The notes: generated by a model from the letters alone, not told the origin. A stretch of DNA of 64,000 nt from Palsa-1400 sp036501625 (GCA_036501625.1 DASXZY010000045.1:62001-126000); one strand, 5' to 3'; numbered from the stretch's first letter, positions 1-8,174 are shown. Made by a program: numbers and translations.

Positions 1-399
1 GAATTGCGGCAAACGGATCGCTCCGTCGAAATTTGGCTTCGGCCCGGCTGGTTTGGGGTTGTCGCGCGCCAGGAATTGCCTGATCTCGCCGATGGAGGAG
101 GCGAACTGATTGGCGCGAGTCTTGGGACTTTTGAAAACTTGCGCGGTCGGAATGGAAAGCCGCGCAATGCTCTTCAAATTGTAAGCGTCGTAAATCTCGA
201 CCCGCGCTCCGAGCGGAAAATCTTCGACGATCAGCCGCACGAGACCCCGGTAAACGGGGTCTTTGGCCGCTGAATCCAGAAACGGGGAAAGGCCGATGAC
301 GAAATTGGAGGTTTCCGCCCGCGCCGCGGAACCAACGCAAAGGGCCAGACCGAGAATGAATGCTAAACCCCGCATAACAGGGTGGCGGTTGGAATTCAT
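1..399 (-). CDS. Exported protein of unknown function, 3' part beyond the window
   Basis: The ATG at 399 overlaps the stop of the upstream gene as ATGA, so the two are probably translationally coupled. The 133 visible residues start with a signal peptide (MNSNRHPVMRGLAFILG..., cleavage after about ARA, residue 28). A mixed alpha/beta stretch follows (IGLSPFLDSAAKDPVYRGLV, then RVEIYDAYNLKSIARL). The pattern loosely recalls a von Willebrand A-like domain with a 'rapid event then position a marker' beta-alpha order, but no complete MIDAS motif is visible in the part present, so this is only a guess. It is the last visible gene of the minus-strand BlaI/BlaR1 operon. Function cannot be assigned. 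Confidence 0.75.
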   Translation of the reverse strand, partial: MNSNRHPVMRGLAFILGLALCVGSAARAETSNFVIGLSPFLDSAAKDPVYRGLVRLIVEDFPLGARVEIYDAYNLKSIARLSIPTAQVFKSPKTRANQFASSIGEIRQFLARDNPKPAGPKPNFDGAIRLPQF

Positions 400-1544
400 G
401 CGCCATTTCCCCGATAAGGCGGCAAGCCGCCGGCGTTCGCACGACGGCTTTCCGGGGCTACCGTCGTGTCAAGATGATTTCGAACGTGGTCGGACAACTG
501 TTCCAGAATGATCTGGCGTTTTTGGGTTTGGTCCTGCCGCCGCGCGGCTTCGCGGTGGAACATGGATTTTCCATAGGCCAGCAGGGCGGCGAGCTGGTTC
601 TCGAGCTTCGTGATATGACCGCTGGCTTCACCCAGGCCCATTCGTTCGCGGGCGACGCTTTCCTCCAGGCGTATTCGCTCATGCTCCAGTTGCGCGGCGG
701 CAGGGTCGAGGGCCAGGCGGACGGGGCGATGGCGGAGATAAAGGTTTGTCATATACATTCCCAAAACGGCCGAAAGGAAAATCTCGGCCACGGCCTGGCC
801 GGCCACCGTGATGACATCGATCCATTTGGCGCCGGCAAAATTGAGGCCGTGCGGCATCGCGCCAGACGAGGAGGCCGGATCCGACACGGTGAGCGAAGCG
901 ATTTGGTCGTTGATGCCCTTGGAGAGAGACGGATAAACGCTCGCATAGGCGGCCACCCAAACGAGCACGCCGAGAACGCCTGCCGCCAGGCAGAACCAGA
1001 GATACAAATCGCGCGTCTTTGTCTCGCGCAGGCAATCCCATCCCACTTTGACCGCCAGCGCGCCGACCGGCAACAAGGCCGACCAAAGATACGCCCTGAG
1101 CGGATTTTCCCGGAATGTGATAAAGCCGGATTCCAGGAGATTGAAGGAGATGTTGGAAACGCCGAAGGCAATCAAACACACAATGCCGAGGCAGCACGTG
1201 GCGAACATGAACAAATCCCAGCCATTCCAAGGCGGGCTGGGGGCTGTATCTTCGCGGCCATCGACCATGACAGGCACCAGGCGCGGTTGTTGGTGGAGAC
1301 GGATTTCCGTCTCTTTTAACCGGCCCTCCAGGAAGGCCAGGCGGTCTTCGTGGGTGCGGGCCTTCTGCCGGGCCTGCTCCCATTCCACCGCGTGATGATG
1401 CAGAAATAGCGCGCGGTGATAATTCTCGATTTCCGCGGCGGCCACGGCGGATTCGCCTGGATTTTCGAGCTGGTTCTGAATGAATTCGAGGTGGACGGGC
1501 GGAGTGATCGCTCCTTCATCCGGCTTCGAGGCGGCGGCATTCAT
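396..1544 (-). CDS. Four-helix membrane protein with coiled-coil ends, unknown function
   Basis: The 382-residue protein has an N-terminal helical region (about 40-85, rich in E, R and Q), four predicted membrane segments (about 110-130, 151-168, 180-201 and 246-268) and a C-terminal coiled coil (about 280-355, dense in E, R, K and Q). The start ATG at 1544 is preceded by AAGGTGAAGCC, a good ribosome binding site. It lies downstream of a BlaR1-like gene after a gap of about 90 bases and overlaps the next gene by ATGA, so it is probably part of that operon. The layout suggests a structural or signalling membrane protein with cytoplasmic coiled coils. I recognise no family and assign no function. 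Confidence 0.8.
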   Translation of the reverse strand: MNAAASKPDEGAITPPVHLEFIQNQLENPGESAVAAAEIENYHRALFLHHHAVEWEQARQKARTHEDRLAFLEGRLKETEIRLHQQPRLVPVMVDGREDTAPSPPWNGWDLFMFATCCLGIVCLIAFGVSNISFNLLESGFITFRENPLRAYLWSALLPVGALAVKVGWDCLRETKTRDLYLWFCLAAGVLGVLVWVAAYASVYPSLSKGINDQIASLTVSDPASSSGAMPHGLNFAGAKWIDVITVAGQAVAEIFLSAVLGMYMTNLYLRHRPVRLALDPAAAQLEHERIRLEESVARERMGLGEASGHITKLENQLAALLAYGKSMFHREAARRQDQTQKRQIILEQLSDHVRNHLDTTVAPESRRANAGGLPPYRGNGA

Positions 1545-1637
1545 GGCTTCACCTTATTATTGACGCATGGCCGGCTGGCCGGGCCGGGCGGCGGCAGTTC
1601 GGGCGCGCGGCCCGGCCCAGGCGTGAGCCTGCGATGT

Positions 1638-3572
1638 TTAATTCTGCGAATTTTGATCGTCAGACTTGCCATCGATTTTGGAGCGTTTCTGATCCTTCTG
1701 GCCGTCTTCCAGCCGCTTGAGCTGCCGCTCAAGATTTCTGAGCTGGCTTTGCAGGGTCTGTCGGGCGTTGCGCAGGGACTCGATTTCCTGGGACAGCCCG
1801 GCGGAATCTCCGTCATGCCCCTTCGCCTGCGCGCGGCCATAATCTTCGGCCGACAGTTTTGCCATGTCCCTCATGACTTGATCGGTCGCGCGCCGGCTGG
1901 CTTCCATTGAGCGTTGGGCCTGCTCCACCGCGCGTTGCGCCTGCTCGCTGGCCCGCTTGGTGATGATCGTGTAATCCTCGGACGACATTCCCGGCATTGC
2001 GGGCATGGGCGGCATGTCGGGTTGGAAATATAATCCGTTGGCGGCGTGACGGGGGCCTTTCAGGCCTTTGCGCGCTCCCATTTCGTCCAGCATCTTTTCG
2101 ATTCGGTCCAGCCGTTCCTCGACGCTCATGTGTCTCTTTGATTCATGCGGCGGGGCCGGGGCCGGAGTGATGGACACGTTCGGAGCGGCGGCTACATCGG
2201 CCTGCGTCGAAATCTCAATCGGAACCGGCCTCACGACGGCAATGGAAGCCGCTGGCGGCGCCGCGGGAATGGCAGGAGTCGGCGCCGCGAATGGCGCGGC
2301 ATCGTCGTCACTGAGCAGCGGTTTGGCGCGCGGGGCTGAATCAGGCCCGGATGCATCGGGCGGAAGCGCGGCGGGAGTGACGCTGGCAATCTCCGCGTCG
2401 GGCGCGGGCGATTGTGCCAGGACCAGTCGCGGCCCGGCGATGATGGCGAGGACAGCGAGGGCCGCAGTCGCGGCGGCAAACAACCCCAGCCGCCTGCGAG
2501 CCAGGCGCGGGGAACGGTCTCTTTGGGTATTTAGAATCATAGTTATCCTTTGTTGTAGTTGACTGCTATTATTTGAAACTCCGGGGGCCAGCAACGGGCC
2601 GCGCTGGCTCATGCGGCTGGCGATGTTGGCCAGGGTCAGCGCGTAGGCGCGCGGGCCTCCGCTGGCTTCGAGGACGTGGTCGTCGCAGGCGACTTCGCGC
2701 TCCAGGGAAAGCCGGGCCGAAATCCACCAGATGGCGGGATGGAAAAACAGCGCGCCTTGAATAACTTGTTGCGCGAGGTTGGCCCAATCATCGCGGCGGT
2801 CCACATGGGCCAACTCGTGGCGCAGCACGTGTTCGATCTCGCTGTCGTTCGCTTCCTGTTCCATTTCCGCCGGCAGAAGAACTGCCGGATGGAAGAACCC
2901 CAGCACGACGGCCGTGCGATGCTCGCTGGAAATTTTCAATCCCACATGGCGCCGCGATGGGAGCCTCTCGCGCAGCCGGTCAAAGAGTGTTTGCAGACGC
3001 TCGGTTGGGGCGGCGGCGGTTTTTTTGGCGCGCCGGACTTCGCCGATTCGCCAAGCCACCATTCCGCCGCGGACGCTGGCAAGCAGCGCCCAGATGGCGA
3101 TCAATGTCAAACAGACTGAATGCGGCAAACTAAGGCCGGCTTCAAAATTCCAAGCTGTCGATTGGCGCGAGGCGGATTCCCTGGCGCCCGATTCACTCCG
3201 CGCATACTGCGGCACAAAATCTGGAAGACGCTGTGTGTTGTCGATGCCGCTGTCATTAAATGCATCCGGCGGCGGATCGGAAATGTCCGCTCCGGAAATG
3301 ATCGGATTGCCCGCCGCCACCGGAGTTGGCGCGGCAGCATCCGGGTGCGATTGGCGCGGCTGGCTGGAAAGAAGAAAGTGGGCCGGAATCAGCGCCGCCA
3401 CGAAGAGCAGCACCCCAAACCAAACCGCGTGGCGCGTGGCGGCGTTGGTGCGGGGAAACCATCGCAAGGCCAGGCCGGCCAGGAGCGCGACCAGCGCGCC
3501 TTGATAAACGCCGTTGGCCGCCGCGCTCAACAGCCGTTCGCATATCGATGTCGCAAAGAATTCTGTGTTCAT
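1638..3572 (-). CDS. M56 (BlaR1/MecR1-like) membrane metallopeptidase with coiled-coil C-terminal region
   Basis: Integral membrane zinc peptidase of the antirepressor type. In the family, an outside signal activates the peptidase, which triggers removal of the partner BlaI-type repressor. Membrane segments lie at about 22-38, 47-68, 150-173 and 361-386. The zinc motif HELAH is at residues 252-256, with a glutamate ligand candidate in LEREVACDD near 291-293. The 258 residues after the last membrane segment hold a proline/alanine-rich linker and a long coiled coil (about 540-640), not the penicillin-binding sensor domain of true BlaR1, so the signal is probably not a beta-lactam. The start ATG overlaps the repressor stop (ATGA). 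Confidence 0.9.
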   Translation of the reverse strand: MNTEFFATSICERLLSAAANGVYQGALVALLAGLALRWFPRTNAATRHAVWFGVLLFVAALIPAHFLLSSQPRQSHPDAAAPTPVAAGNPIISGADISDPPPDAFNDSGIDNTQRLPDFVPQYARSESGARESASRQSTAWNFEAGLSLPHSVCLTLIAIWALLASVRGGMVAWRIGEVRRAKKTAAAPTERLQTLFDRLRERLPSRRHVGLKISSEHRTAVVLGFFHPAVLLPAEMEQEANDSEIEHVLRHELAHVDRRDDWANLAQQVIQGALFFHPAIWWISARLSLEREVACDDHVLEASGGPRAYALTLANIASRMSQRGPLLAPGVSNNSSQLQQRITMILNTQRDRSPRLARRRLGLFAAATAALAVLAIIAGPRLVLAQSPAPDAEIASVTPAALPPDASGPDSAPRAKPLLSDDDAAPFAAPTPAIPAAPPAASIAVVRPVPIEISTQADVAAAPNVSITPAPAPPHESKRHMSVEERLDRIEKMLDEMGARKGLKGPRHAANGLYFQPDMPPMPAMPGMSSEDYTIITKRASEQAQRAVEQAQRSMEASRRATDQVMRDMAKLSAEDYGRAQAKGHDGDSAGLSQEIESLRNARQTLQSQLRNLERQLKRLEDGQKDQKRSKIDGKSDDQNSQN

Positions 3573-3952
3573 CCATCGCCCCTTTCTGAGTCAAAAATCT
3601 TTTGTTTGATTATATCGAGTTCCTCCGCCGTCAATTCCTCGTCCCGAAGAAAGGACAGGATCAATTCGCTGGGCGAACCGGCAAAAAACTTGGACAAAAG
3701 CTGGTGGGTGGCTTTGCGCGCGACAGTGTCCCGGTCCACCGAGGGCGTGAAGACGAACGCGCGGCCTTCCTTGCGGGAGGAAAGGTAGCCCTTGGACTTA
3801 AGAATGCGGATCAGGGTGAGGATGGTGGTATAGGCGTCCTTGCCATCGAGAGCCTCGACGACTTCCGCGACGGTGGCCGACCCGCGCGCCCAGATGACCT
3901 CCATGATTCGATGTTCGGCATTGGTCAGCATCGTTGCTTTTTTTCGCGGCAT
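3569..3952 (-). CDS. BlaI/MecI/CopY-family transcriptional repressor
   Basis: This 127-residue protein has the usual length and layout of the BlaI family: an N-terminal winged helix (LTNAEHRIMEVIWARGSATV, then YTTILTLIRILKSKGYL and a basic wing) and a C-terminal dimerisation region (VARKATHQLLSKFFAGSPSE). Such repressors bind short dyads over their own promoter and are inactivated by the M56 peptidase encoded next to them. Here that gene follows with an ATGA overlap. A dyad lies 18 bases upstream of the start codon, which suggests autoregulation of the whole four-gene operon. Confidence 0.93.
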   Translation of the reverse strand: MPRKKATMLTNAEHRIMEVIWARGSATVAEVVEALDGKDAYTTILTLIRILKSKGYLSSRKEGRAFVFTPSVDRDTVARKATHQLLSKFFAGSPSELILSFLRDEELTAEELDIIKQKIFDSERGDG

Positions 3953-3970
3953 AGTGTGTTATTGAGTATG

Positions 3971-3988
3971 CTATTAAATAATTAGTAG
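3971..3988. promoter_or_regulatory. Candidate BlaI-family operator dyad
   Basis: The 18-base sequence CTATTAAATAATTAGTAG matches its own reverse complement at 14 of 18 positions and lies in an AT-rich patch just upstream of the repressor start at 3952. Known BlaI/MecI operators are dyads with TACTA/TAGTA-like ends, and this one has CTA...TAG ends with TTA/TAA inside. The position fits autorepression. The assignment is inferred from placement and symmetry only. Confidence 0.5.
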
Positions 3989-4134
3989 ATGCACTTTACA
4001 GGATTTGGAAATGCCGTCAACTAATATCTTAGTTTTTATGGAAAAAGTTATTCACAGGTTTTTGCCGGGTGGGGGCTGGGAATCAATATTCGCCAGACTT
4101 ATGCCGGGATCCCGCGGCCGGGCGGGACTTGCAC

Positions 4135-4150
4135 ACTGTCCTATGACAGT
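4135..4150. repeat. Palindrome copy 1 (ACTGTC-CTAT-GACAGT)
   Basis: Perfect 6-base arms flank a CTAT spacer. The same 16 bases recur at 4284-4299 and 4420-4435. Flanks differ between copies, so the palindrome itself is the conserved unit. Confidence 0.85.
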
Positions 4151-4277
4151 GGGACACTATTCCACTATCGGCCAGGCGCTCGGAACCCCACTGAACCCAT
4201 TGCCGAAGGGAAACGATTCTCGTTGATGCTCATTCTTGTATAGAAAAGGCTCCGGCGGAGTGCGATGGAGAGGCAGG

Positions 4278-4305
4278 TGTCATACTGTCCTATGACAGTA
4301 TGACA
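4278..4305. repeat. Palindrome copy 2, extended to 12-base arms
   Basis: Perfect arms TGTCATACTGTC and GACAGTATGACA surround CTAT. The core ACTGTC-CTAT-GACAGT (4284-4299) is identical to the other two copies. The longer symmetry suggests either a dimeric protein site or a hairpin. Confidence 0.85.
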
Positions 4306-4419
4306 ATCCTCGCATCCGTGGGGGCACTGTCAGTTTATCACCGATGGCGAAAGTTTCACGGTTGATCCGACCTTGAATCCGGGCACTCCCAGCCGGTGCG
4401 CGACGCTTGCAAGTGGCAC

Positions 4420-4435
4420 ACTGTCCTATGACAGT
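4420..4435. repeat. Palindrome copy 3 (ACTGTC-CTAT-GACAGT)
   Basis: Identical 16-base core to copies 1 and 2. Core starts are spaced 149 and 136 bases apart across the three copies. Confidence 0.85.
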
Positions 4436-4580
4436 ATGCCAGTCGCACCGAGCCGCCGCCCCGCCGGGGACGTGGCGGTCCGCATCCGGGAATTATTGGC
4501 CGGCAGTGCTGCGCTCAAGCGACTAGGACGGAAGCCGCAGCGGTGGAAAACCTCGTTCTGCCAAAAACCTGCCGCGCGTA

Positions 4581-5543
4581 CTAAAACATATAACTCACAA
4601 TGAGTTTGAACATCACCGGCGCCACCAACTGATTCCCCCGCGTGTCCTCGAAAGCGGTGAATTCCGCGTCCGCGTAAATCTTCACGTTGTGGAGGTCGAA
4701 CTCAATGCCCGGCGAAAACACGACGCGCTGATAGCCGGAGGCGATCTCGCCCAAAGGAGGATTGTTTGCGCCGCCCGCAGCCCATGAACCGGTGTCCTTG
4801 GTGCGGATGGCCGGAATGACCTGCGCCACCGGAGTGATGCCAATGCGGCCGAGCGATAATCCCTGGTAATAAAGGCCGAAGGCCGCGTCCAGTTCGACGC
4901 CAGGCCGGTAGCCGCCCTGATCGAGCACCGGCACATCCAATTGCGCCTGCCCAAACCAATACAAGCCACTGGCCACGCCGGTAAGAGTGTGGCGATAGAA
5001 ACCGCCGATCAAAACATCCGTGCTGCCCGAGCCAAGTTCAAGATCGCGATCCAGCGGGTTGGCGGAATTGTTCATGTCGAACGAGTCGTTGCCGGTCGGC
5101 AATTTCAATCCAAGTGTCACTCCGGCCGACATGTCCGCCGAAAACCCCGTGTAAATCCCTTGCAGGCGCATATCGCCGAAGGACCCCCACGTCGTTGAGA
5201 AGCCGCCTTCGCCGCGATAATAGCGGACGTCGTAGGGCAATTCGAGTTGGAGGCCCCACTTGCGATTGAACATGTATTGGAAACCGAGATCGTTGAATTC
5301 GGTTCGGATTTCCTTGTCGCCATTGTTGGCGGCAGGCGCTTGCGAGGTGCCGCTCCAATTGACGGTTTGGTCCAGGAAATCGCTCTCGACAAAGAGCATG
5401 CCGCCCGGCCGTTGGGGCAGCATGGAACTGGTTGCCACGTCGAACACGCCGCACCCGCAGGCGCAACCCCAAGCCGCCCCCGGCGCCAAAACGCCGGCCA
5501 AAACGGCCAATGTTGCTTTGCTAAAATTCAAATTCATTTTCAT
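4581..5543 (-). CDS. Outer-membrane beta-barrel protein with N-terminal CACGCG motif
   Basis: The 320-residue exported protein has a signal peptide (MKMNLNFSKATLAVLAGVLA, cleavage near PGAAWG), then the cysteine cluster CACGCGVFDV at the mature N-terminus. Alternating aromatic/hydrophobic strands separated by Gly/Asn/Asp turns run to a terminal phenylalanine (LIVSYMF), the usual C-terminal signature of outer-membrane barrels. It was probably a transporter, porin or sensor-type barrel. The three closely spaced cysteines could bind metal or form disulfides, but the substrate is unknown. It lies downstream on the same strand as a small CxxC protein, which suggests a shared envelope or metal-related role. 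Confidence 0.8.
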   Translation of the reverse strand: MKMNLNFSKATLAVLAGVLAPGAAWGCACGCGVFDVATSSMLPQRPGGMLFVESDFLDQTVNWSGTSQAPAANNGDKEIRTEFNDLGFQYMFNRKWGLQLELPYDVRYYRGEGGFSTTWGSFGDMRLQGIYTGFSADMSAGVTLGLKLPTGNDSFDMNNSANPLDRDLELGSGSTDVLIGGFYRHTLTGVASGLYWFGQAQLDVPVLDQGGYRPGVELDAAFGLYYQGLSLGRIGITPVAQVIPAIRTKDTGSWAAGGANNPPLGEIASGYQRVVFSPGIEFDLHNVKIYADAEFTAFEDTRGNQLVAPVMFKLIVSYMF

Positions 5544-5619
5544 ATTGGGACATTAAGGTTGAGAGACACCGCCAAGGGCGGGCCTCATTTCTAAAAAGGA
5601 ACAACGAACGGAAGAAGAC

Positions 5620-6000
5620 TCAGCCCAAAGCGGCGCGCGGCGGCGGCGTGGGCGGAGTTTGGAAGCGAACGCGCGCGGAGACATCCGCCCCGGCAGGAAC
5701 AGCCAGGCGGGCAGGCGCAGTCAATGCGACATCTACAGTGGCGGGCGGAAATTCAAGAGTTTTGAACTGGGGCGCCAAATCATCTTTCTTCTCTGACTTC
5801 TTGCCATCCGCGATGGCGTGGCAAAGCTGGCACGGATGCTGGCCGTCGAAAGTATGAGCGACTGCTTGAGCGAGAGAATCATGGCGCAAATTCTCCGCCA
5901 GCATCGAAGTCCAGGCCAGCGATTGGAAAAAAGCCCAGTGCAACCCGATGGAACAAGCGAGCGCCAGCACCAGAACAAATTTGGCCAATCGAAGCAGCAC
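5620..6000 (-). CDS. Small exported or membrane-anchored protein with HPCQLCH motif (DUF2946-like)
   Basis: The 126-residue protein has an N-terminal hydrophobic segment (about 3-25) followed by a short mature region with the motif HPCQLCHAI (near 55-63), a basic stretch (DGKKSEKKDD) and a proline-rich tail. Small proteins with this layout (the DUF2946 type) often sit beside copper or other metal transport genes, which would fit the cysteine-motif barrel downstream. The start is a GTG at 6000 right after an in-frame stop; a later TTG giving MAKFVLVLALA is possible. Family membership is a guess from pattern and size. Confidence 0.6.
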   Translation of the reverse strand: MLLRLAKFVLVLALACSIGLHWAFFQSLAWTSMLAENLRHDSLAQAVAHTFDGQHPCQLCHAIADGKKSEKKDDLAPQFKTLEFPPATVDVALTAPARLAVPAGADVSARVRFQTPPTPPPRAALG

Positions 6001-6139
6001 GGCGCGACGTTAAGGAGCCAGCCCTCCCAGGTCAAGCAGCGAAATTTCCGACGGGCCTTCAGCCAAGAACTTTTCCTCTTTACTGGTGTTTTCTCAAGAG
6101 GCAGAGTATGATGAATCAACTGAAACAAATATTTTTCAT

Positions 6140-6652
6140 ATGAACAAAAACTTTATTGTGACGGCGGGAATTGCGCTGGTCCTAGCCTTGGCATCAGGTA
6201 ATTTGCGCGCGCAGGATAATCCGGCCGGCCAGCCGGTGGCGCCGCCTCCGATCGCTCCCAACCCGCCATCAAACCTGGCTCAGCCAGGCCAGCCAGTCGC
6301 GCCCTCTCCTGTGCCCAGGCCGGCGCCGCTGCCGCCCCGGTTCCGCCAGCAGCCGCGCATCTATGTCCAGCGCGCCGTCAGCGATTTGCGGATGGTCAAG
6401 ATGACCTTGCAGAACGATCAGCAAGACTACGGCGGCCGCAAAGAGTCCGCCATCGCGGCCTGCGACAAAGCCATGCAGGAATTGCAGGAGATCATGAAGA
6501 GCATGCCGCTGCCAACTCCTCCGCCGCAACGGCCGGGCGCGACGTTTCAACAAAAGCTGACGCCCATCAATCCGCCGCCGGCAGGGAACCCGCCACCTGC
6601 GACGACGCTGCCGGTTGCCCCCCCAACGAACCCTAACCCGGTGCCGCAATAA
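6140..6652 (+). CDS. Proline-rich exported protein of unknown function
   Basis: The protein has about 170 residues from the ATG at 6140, which begins a clean signal peptide (MNKNFIVTAGIALVLALASG, cleavage after about LRAQ). An upstream in-frame start is possible but would precede the signal peptide. The mature part has proline/alanine-rich arms on both sides of a central helical segment (RAVSDLRMVKMTLQNDQQDY through MQELQEIMKSM). That central stretch is the only foldable part. No function can be assigned. It is divergent from the small CxxC protein with a 139-base gap. Confidence 0.7.
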   Translation: MNKNFIVTAGIALVLALASGNLRAQDNPAGQPVAPPPIAPNPPSNLAQPGQPVAPSPVPRPAPLPPRFRQQPRIYVQRAVSDLRMVKMTLQNDQQDYGGRKESAIAACDKAMQELQEIMKSMPLPTPPPQRPGATFQQKLTPINPPPAGNPPPATTLPVAPPTNPNPVPQ

Positions 6653-6665
6653 TTTGAATAAAGAT

Positions 6666-6744
6666 GGCTCGGCTGGAGCCTCGCCCTGCTTGCGCAAACT
6701 ATTTGTAATAGGCAACATAGGCAGGGCGCGGCGCCAGCCGAGCC
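6666..6744. repeat. Long imperfect inverted repeat between convergent genes
   Basis: Outer arms GGCTCGGCTGG (6666-6676) and CCAGCCGAGCC (6734-6744) are perfect complements. Inner arms CGCCCTGC (6682-6689) and GCAGGGCG (6721-6728) are also perfect, with 5-base mismatched bulges between and a 31-base loop. It lies between the convergent genes ending at 6652 and 6777, so it could act as a two-way terminator or be a member of an interspersed palindromic repeat family. Confidence 0.75.
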
Positions 6745-6776
6745 GGGTCTATTTCGGGCAAACTTCCTTTCCACGC

Positions 6777-8174
6777 CTAATTCGCGCGGCGGCGCTGGGC
6801 CTCCGTCAATCGCATGGGAGCCGCCGAATTGGCACTGTTCCAAATGGACTCGCGCCGGCGGTCCAACGCATCCAATTGCTTGATCGCATCGGCTTGAATC
6901 ATGGGCTGCAGCGCCGGCGAATGTTTGCCCAATTCCGGCGCGACCGCCGCCTCACGGCTCCCATCGAGATAAACCAGCAGCGCCTTGATGTAACCCGACA
7001 CCAGTGGACGCCAGGCGGGCGTGGCGCGCGGTTCCAAAAACTTTAATCCACTGACGGCGCGTTCCACGGCCCCGCGCGCGTCCCGGGCCGGCCATTGCTT
7101 GATGACTTCCTGCAACGTAAGCCGCGCATCGACCGGCAATTGGTTGCTCCCAAAATGCACCGCCACGCGGACATCGAGATTGTTTTGCAGCGTCTTGCGG
7201 CAATCCGCGTCCGACCATGCCGCCGTCTTGTAGCCTCGAATGAAATCGACGTAGCCGACACTCCACCACTTTTCCACGTCCAGAAGCTGCGCGAAATGGG
7301 AATGAAAAGCGCGCAGGAAGGCCGTCTGCCAATTCCAATGTTCGGACAATTGCGTGATCATGGAGCGCAGGCAGGATTGGCCATCGTCCAGGCGCAGCAG
7401 TTCCTCCAGGAAAAATTGCGAGCACCCGCGATACAAGGGCAGCCCCTGCTCTGTCAAGTCGGATTCCTGGGGCCAGCTTAACTGCTGGAAGCTCAATGGC
7501 GCGTGGCGGCGCAATTCCATGGGCAGCATTTGCGCCCGCTTGTTCCATCGCAACTCCATCGTCACGTTTTGCCCCGATTCGTGCATGAAAGTGGGCAGAT
7601 TGTTCGCCTCCAGGTCCGCGCTCATTCCCTCCACCAGCCAGAGCGGGATTTCGGCCGATTGCACTCCGGACTGGCGGTTGGCTATTTCGAGCAACATCGC
7701 GTCGATGACCCACCGCATCAGGATTTCCTCGCGCACGCTTTGGGGCAGTTGCAATTGATAATTCCATCCGCGCGGATTGGAGATGGCGCTCAATTGCGGC
7801 CCAGCGCTTTCGCTCAAGGCCGGGTTAATCACCAGATCAATGCGCCCATGCCATTGGTCCGCCAAACCCAGGCGGTTCAGCATCAGTTTCTTGATCTGCT
7901 CGCACGAGACCACGAGCATGGACGGCTGCAAAGTGACTTCATCATTGTTGCCCAATTCGCCGGTCGCGCTGGAGGCGAGCAAATAAGTCCAGGCGCCAGC
8001 CACGCGCCCGCGAGAGGGGGCGGCCAGGCTGGGCAACGAACGCGCCCGTTGAATCAGGCGCGCGCTGAACTGCCCTGAAACGCTGCGAACCGGCGGCTGC
8101 GCCTGGGCCGAGGCACAGCAAAAGCCCGCCAGAAGGCAGCCAAGCAATGGAAATATTAAAATCGCGTTTTTCAA
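6777..8174 (-). CDS. Exported protein of unknown function, degenerate peptidase-like segment
   Basis: A TTG start at 8174 gives a clean signal peptide (MKNAILIFPLLGCLLAGFCC, cleavage after AQA). An earlier TTG at 8231 would add 19 residues ahead of it and is less likely. The mature protein (about 440 residues) contains the segment IPLWLVEGMSADLE, which resembles the helix carrying the third zinc ligand in gluzincin peptidases (PxWLxEGxA). No HExxH motif is present, so it is probably not an active peptidase. Tryptophan-rich helices continue to the C-terminus. Function unknown. Confidence 0.7.
   Translation of the reverse strand: MKNAILIFPLLGCLLAGFCCASAQAQPPVRSVSGQFSARLIQRARSLPSLAAPSRGRVAGAWTYLLASSATGELGNNDEVTLQPSMLVVSCEQIKKLMLNRLGLADQWHGRIDLVINPALSESAGPQLSAISNPRGWNYQLQLPQSVREEILMRWVIDAMLLEIANRQSGVQSAEIPLWLVEGMSADLEANNLPTFMHESGQNVTMELRWNKRAQMLPMELRRHAPLSFQQLSWPQESDLTEQGLPLYRGCSQFFLEELLRLDDGQSCLRSMITQLSEHWNWQTAFLRAFHSHFAQLLDVEKWWSVGYVDFIRGYKTAAWSDADCRKTLQNNLDVRVAVHFGSNQLPVDARLTLQEVIKQWPARDARGAVERAVSGLKFLEPRATPAWRPLVSGYIKALLVYLDGSREAAVAPELGKHSPALQPMIQADAIKQLDALDRRRESIWNSANSAAPMRLTEAQRRRAN

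Larger units (their letters stand above)
3989..4580. other. Gene-poor intergenic region carrying three palindromes
   Basis: About 590 bases lie between the divergent-side end of the repressor operon and the 3' end of the outer-membrane protein gene. Short open frames (4005-4226 and 4373-4603, plus strand) have no recognisable protein character and run through the palindromes, so I do not call them genes. The content of note is the three-copy palindrome listed separately, plus a half-copy CACTGTCAG near 4325. Confidence 0.6.

Noticed and set aside
474..1319. Plus-strand open frame opposite the coiled-coil membrane protein
   Set aside because: Composition is that of a shadow frame and the opposite strand has good start, ribosome site and membrane helices.
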